Below are positions 6,300 through 7,820 of a DNA stretch of 7,820 nucleotides, one piece after another. Both the position numbers and the translations under genes were made by a program. Origin of the DNA: JAWXBM01 sp964470455 (GTDB lineage: Bacteria; Pseudomonadota; Gammaproteobacteria; Xanthomonadales; SZUA-36); the NCBI GenBank assembly GCA_964470455.1, contig CAYYCX010000147.1:1-7820 (forward strand). The letters run 5' to 3'. Positions within the stretch are counted from its first letter, which is position 1; each line of letters opens with the position of its first letter. Under the pieces are notes generated by a model, which was given only the letters and a program-made list of their open reading frames with translations, did not search any database and was not told where the DNA came from.

Positions 6300-7466
6300 A
6301 TGAACAAGCAACATTCAAGAATCAGCCGGCGCAAATTCGTCGGCATGGCGGCAGGGGCTGCAATCGCCGCCCCTTTCCTCAATTTCGGCAAATACCAGGT
6401 ATTTGCAGCCAGCGCGACACAGTACAGTGATCGCGCCATCACCCTGGTCAATGAGTCACTGGTGATGGACCTCCTGTCGCTGCTGGACATGACCCGCATG
6501 TTTGAAGCGGGCGCCACCGGTGATGACTGGCTGAACTTCACCCGCGACGAACTGCTCGAGATCAGGAAATCCGGCATCGACGTGTTCCACCCTGCGGTTG
6601 GCATGGGCGGGCCGGACGTGAAGCTCGACGTGATGGGCTTCATGTCCATGTACAACGGCTTCATCACGCAACACCCGGACCTGCTGATGCGCATCGACTC
6701 CGCCGCCGACCTGGAGGAAGTGAAAAAGAATGGCAAGATCGGCATCATCCTGGGTGTGCAGAATTCCGACCACTTCGCCAGGTCGGAAGATGTGAAGCAG
6801 TATTACCTCGCAGGCCAGCGGATTTCGCAGCTGACCTACAATTCGCAGAACCGCATCGCTTCGGGCTCAACCGACCGGGCCGATGGCGGCATCAGCGACT
6901 TCGGCGAGCGCATTGTTGCCGCCATGAACGAGGTGGGCATGGCGGTGGACGTATCCCACTGCGGCGACCAGACCACGCTGGATGCTTTCGAGCTGTCGTC
7001 AAGGCCGGTGCTGATTACCCATTCGAACGCCCGCGCTCTCGCTGCCGGCCATCCACGCTGCAAGACGGACGAAGCCATCAAGGCGATGGCGGCCAAGGGC
7101 GGGGTGATGGGCATCACGGCGGTGCGCAACTTCGTCACGGCTGCTGAACCCACCACGATCGACAGCTATGTGGACCACATTGACCACGTGGCGAAGCTGG
7201 TGGGAATCGAACACGTGGGCGTGGGCACGGACTCTGACCTCAAGGGCTACGACGCGCTGCCGGAGGAGATCTACAAGAGCCTGAAGGCTTCCTACAAGGA
7301 CAGCTACGGCTTCCGCGACCGCATCGACATCGAGGGCCTGGACCACCCGCAAAAGATGTACGACCTGACGGAGGCGCTGGTCCGCCGCGGCTACAGTGAC
7401 GACAACATCCGGCTGGTCCTGGGCGAGAACTTCAAGCGTGTGTTGTCCGAAATCTGGACCGTTTAA
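6300..7466 (+). CDS. Tat-exported M19 (membrane/renal dipeptidase) family protein with altered metal site
   Basis: This 388-residue protein starts with a twin-arginine signal (SRRKFV at 9-14, then an Ala/Gly-rich hydrophobic stretch, likely ending near VFAASA). The rest has the length and order of M19 dipeptidase barrels: GIILGVQ (148-154), DVSH (217-220), THSNARAL (240-247), HPR (251-253) and VGVGTDSD (306-313). Known M19 enzymes hydrolyse dipeptides, including D-residues, using two zincs bound by His-x-Asp, a bridging Glu and two His. Here the two His (220, 241), the substrate Arg (253) and the late Asp (311) are present. The His-x-Asp position reads MDLLSLLDM, with Leu59 and Leu61 where the ligands should be, and the bridging Glu is Gln154. 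Peptidase activity is therefore uncertain: it may use one metal or act on another substrate. The start is fixed by AGGGAG 6 bases upstream. It is second in the plus-strand unit. Confidence 0.88.
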   Translation: MNKQHSRISRRKFVGMAAGAAIAAPFLNFGKYQVFAASATQYSDRAITLVNESLVMDLLSLLDMTRMFEAGATGDDWLNFTRDELLEIRKSGIDVFHPAVGMGGPDVKLDVMGFMSMYNGFITQHPDLLMRIDSAADLEEVKKNGKIGIILGVQNSDHFARSEDVKQYYLAGQRISQLTYNSQNRIASGSTDRADGGISDFGERIVAAMNEVGMAVDVSHCGDQTTLDAFELSSRPVLITHSNARALAAGHPRCKTDEAIKAMAAKGGVMGITAVRNFVTAAEPTTIDSYVDHIDHVAKLVGIEHVGVGTDSDLKGYDALPEEIYKSLKASYKDSYGFRDRIDIEGLDHPQKMYDLTEALVRRGYSDDNIRLVLGENFKRVLSEIWTV

Positions 7467-7481
7467 CTCGTTCGGCTGATC

Positions 7482-7531
7482 CTGGCCTTTTTCCGGGTTG
7501 CCTCAATCCGGAATTGGCCAGCATTTGTTTT
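7482..7531 (+). terminator. Likely intrinsic terminator of the S12-M19 unit
   Basis: CTGGCC (7482-7487) pairs with GGCCAG (7516-7521), and inside it TTCCGG (7491-7496) pairs with CCGGAA (7508-7513), giving a long stem with a small internal loop. It is followed by CATTTGTTTT. It begins 15 bases after the M19 stop codon, and the T-rich tail fits Rho-independent termination, though the run is interrupted. Confidence 0.55.
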
Positions 7532-7544
7532 CGACCCCAAGCGA

Positions 7545-7731
7545 GTGATGCCCTTCCTGGCCCCGTTAGCAAGCCCGATGGCGGCAAGGCCTTCCGGTCC
7601 TGGACTTGGCCCAGAATCCCTTACCGCCATCGGGCTGCCAAACATTGTTAGTTCGGAAAGCTCCAGGTCATCGGGCTTCCAGACACTCTTGGTTACGCAG
7701 GCCCCGGGTGGGTGATGCCCTTCCTGGCCCC
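7545..7731 (+). repeat. 20-bp exact direct repeat
   Basis: GTGATGCCCTTCCTGGCCCC occurs at 7545-7564 and 7712-7731 with no mismatch, 167 bases apart. The first copy immediately precedes the flanking element (GTTAGC...). The second precedes TGGTAGCC, a weak echo of the same junction. It is absent from the left end, so it is a separate component from the 47-bp inverted repeat. Confidence 0.65.
7566..7639 (+). repeat. Flanking element, right copy, complete long hairpin
   Basis: Bases 7566-7612 are the inverted partner of 132-178 (46/47). This copy also keeps a second arm: AGCCCGATGGCGG (7572-7584) pairs exactly with CCGCCATCGGGCT (7624-7636). Past one mismatch, AAGG (7586-7589) pairs with CCTT (7619-7622), giving 17 pairs of 18 around a 29-base loop. 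The loop contains GTCC-T-GGAC. It follows the terminator of the M19 gene in the sense orientation, as the left copy follows DUF819. It resembles a large REP/MITE-like or structured-RNA repeat, and nothing in it suggests a coding function. Confidence 0.75.
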
Positions 7732-7768
7732 TGGTAGCCGCCGAGTCGATGCAGTGACCGGCGGGCGA

Positions 7769-7786
7769 GCGAACAGGGATGTTCGC
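7769..7786 (+). repeat. GGGA-loop hairpin, right copy
   Basis: The arms GCGAACA and TGTTCGC form a perfect 7-bp stem around GGGA, again preceded by CGA and followed by GAGAGGC. Against the left copy (46-61), one G:C pair is replaced by two A:T pairs without loss of pairing. Nearby CCAGACCGA (7793-7801) also occurs at 22-30 at the left end, on the other side of the hairpin. Confidence 0.6.
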
Positions 7787-7820
7787 GAGAGGCCAGACCG
7801 ACCATGGACGGGAGTATGGC

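Larger units (their letters stand above)
7467..7820. repeat. Right-end non-coding region with four repeat families
   Basis: No convincing gene lies in these 354 bases. In order they hold a terminator-like stem (7482-7531), a 20-bp direct repeat (7545-7564 and 7712-7731), the complete flanking element with its long hairpin (7566-7639), a degenerate partial copy of that element's arm near 7668-7681 (TCATCGGGCTTCCA, 12 of 14 matching 7627-7640), and the GGGA-loop hairpin at 7769-7786. No att-site-like tRNA end, transposase or integrase is visible. The region continues past the window edge. Confidence 0.7.

Noticed and set aside
132..7612. Interpretation of the 47-bp inverted repeats as the ends of a composite transposon
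   Set aside because: No transposase, resolvase or target duplication is visible, and the repeats carry internal hairpins with the same sense relative to upstream genes. A dispersed element fits better.
7463..7645. Minus-strand 60-codon frame after the M19 gene
   Set aside because: It lies wholly in the terminator and repeat element, and its translation is dictated by the repeat.
7545..7820. Possible CRISPR array from multiple repeats at the right end
   Set aside because: The repeats are of different families, irregularly spaced and too few; no unit-length spacers.

Overview
The window is about 7.8 kb of GC-rich bacterial DNA (roughly 60% GC by eye). Tat- and Sec-type signal peptides, AGGAG-like ribosome binding sites and dispersed hairpin repeats suggest a proteobacterium, more likely a gammaproteobacterium. 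The genus cannot be fixed from the sequence alone.

Five complete genes form one compact divergent cluster. On the minus strand, in transcription order, are an AraC/XylS-type regulator (4168-3122), an exported class C beta-lactamase-fold (S12) serine hydrolase with a DUF3471-like tail (3010-1421), and a DUF819/YjcL-type polytopic membrane protein (1363-215). On the plus strand, diverging from the regulator, are a second exported S12 serine hydrolase with a C-terminal membrane module (4350-6263) and, 36 bases later, a Tat-exported M19-family dipeptidase-like protein (6300-7466). The 181-bp space between the two arms (4169-4349) carries a promoter-like site and a 10-bp-phased CATTAA direct repeat suited to an AraC-type regulator.

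The parts fit an envelope peptide-processing and uptake locus: two periplasm-facing serine peptidases/esterases, a periplasmic dipeptidase-like protein, a candidate transporter and a local regulator. The substrate (murein peptides, D-amino-acid peptides, beta-lactam-like compounds or esters) cannot be read from the sequence. The M19 protein lacks the usual His-x-Asp and bridging Glu metal ligands, so it may not be an ordinary dinuclear dipeptidase.

The two ends (1-214 and 7467-7820) hold no convincing gene but are dense in repeats. A 47-bp element (46/47 identical) lies in inverted orientation at 132-178 and 7566-7612. Relative to transcription, each copy sits 3' of the last gene of its arm in the same sense. 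A second family, a hairpin with a GGGA loop, lies in direct orientation near both ends, and its stem changes by paired substitutions. No tRNA, rRNA, CRISPR array, transposase or integrase was seen.
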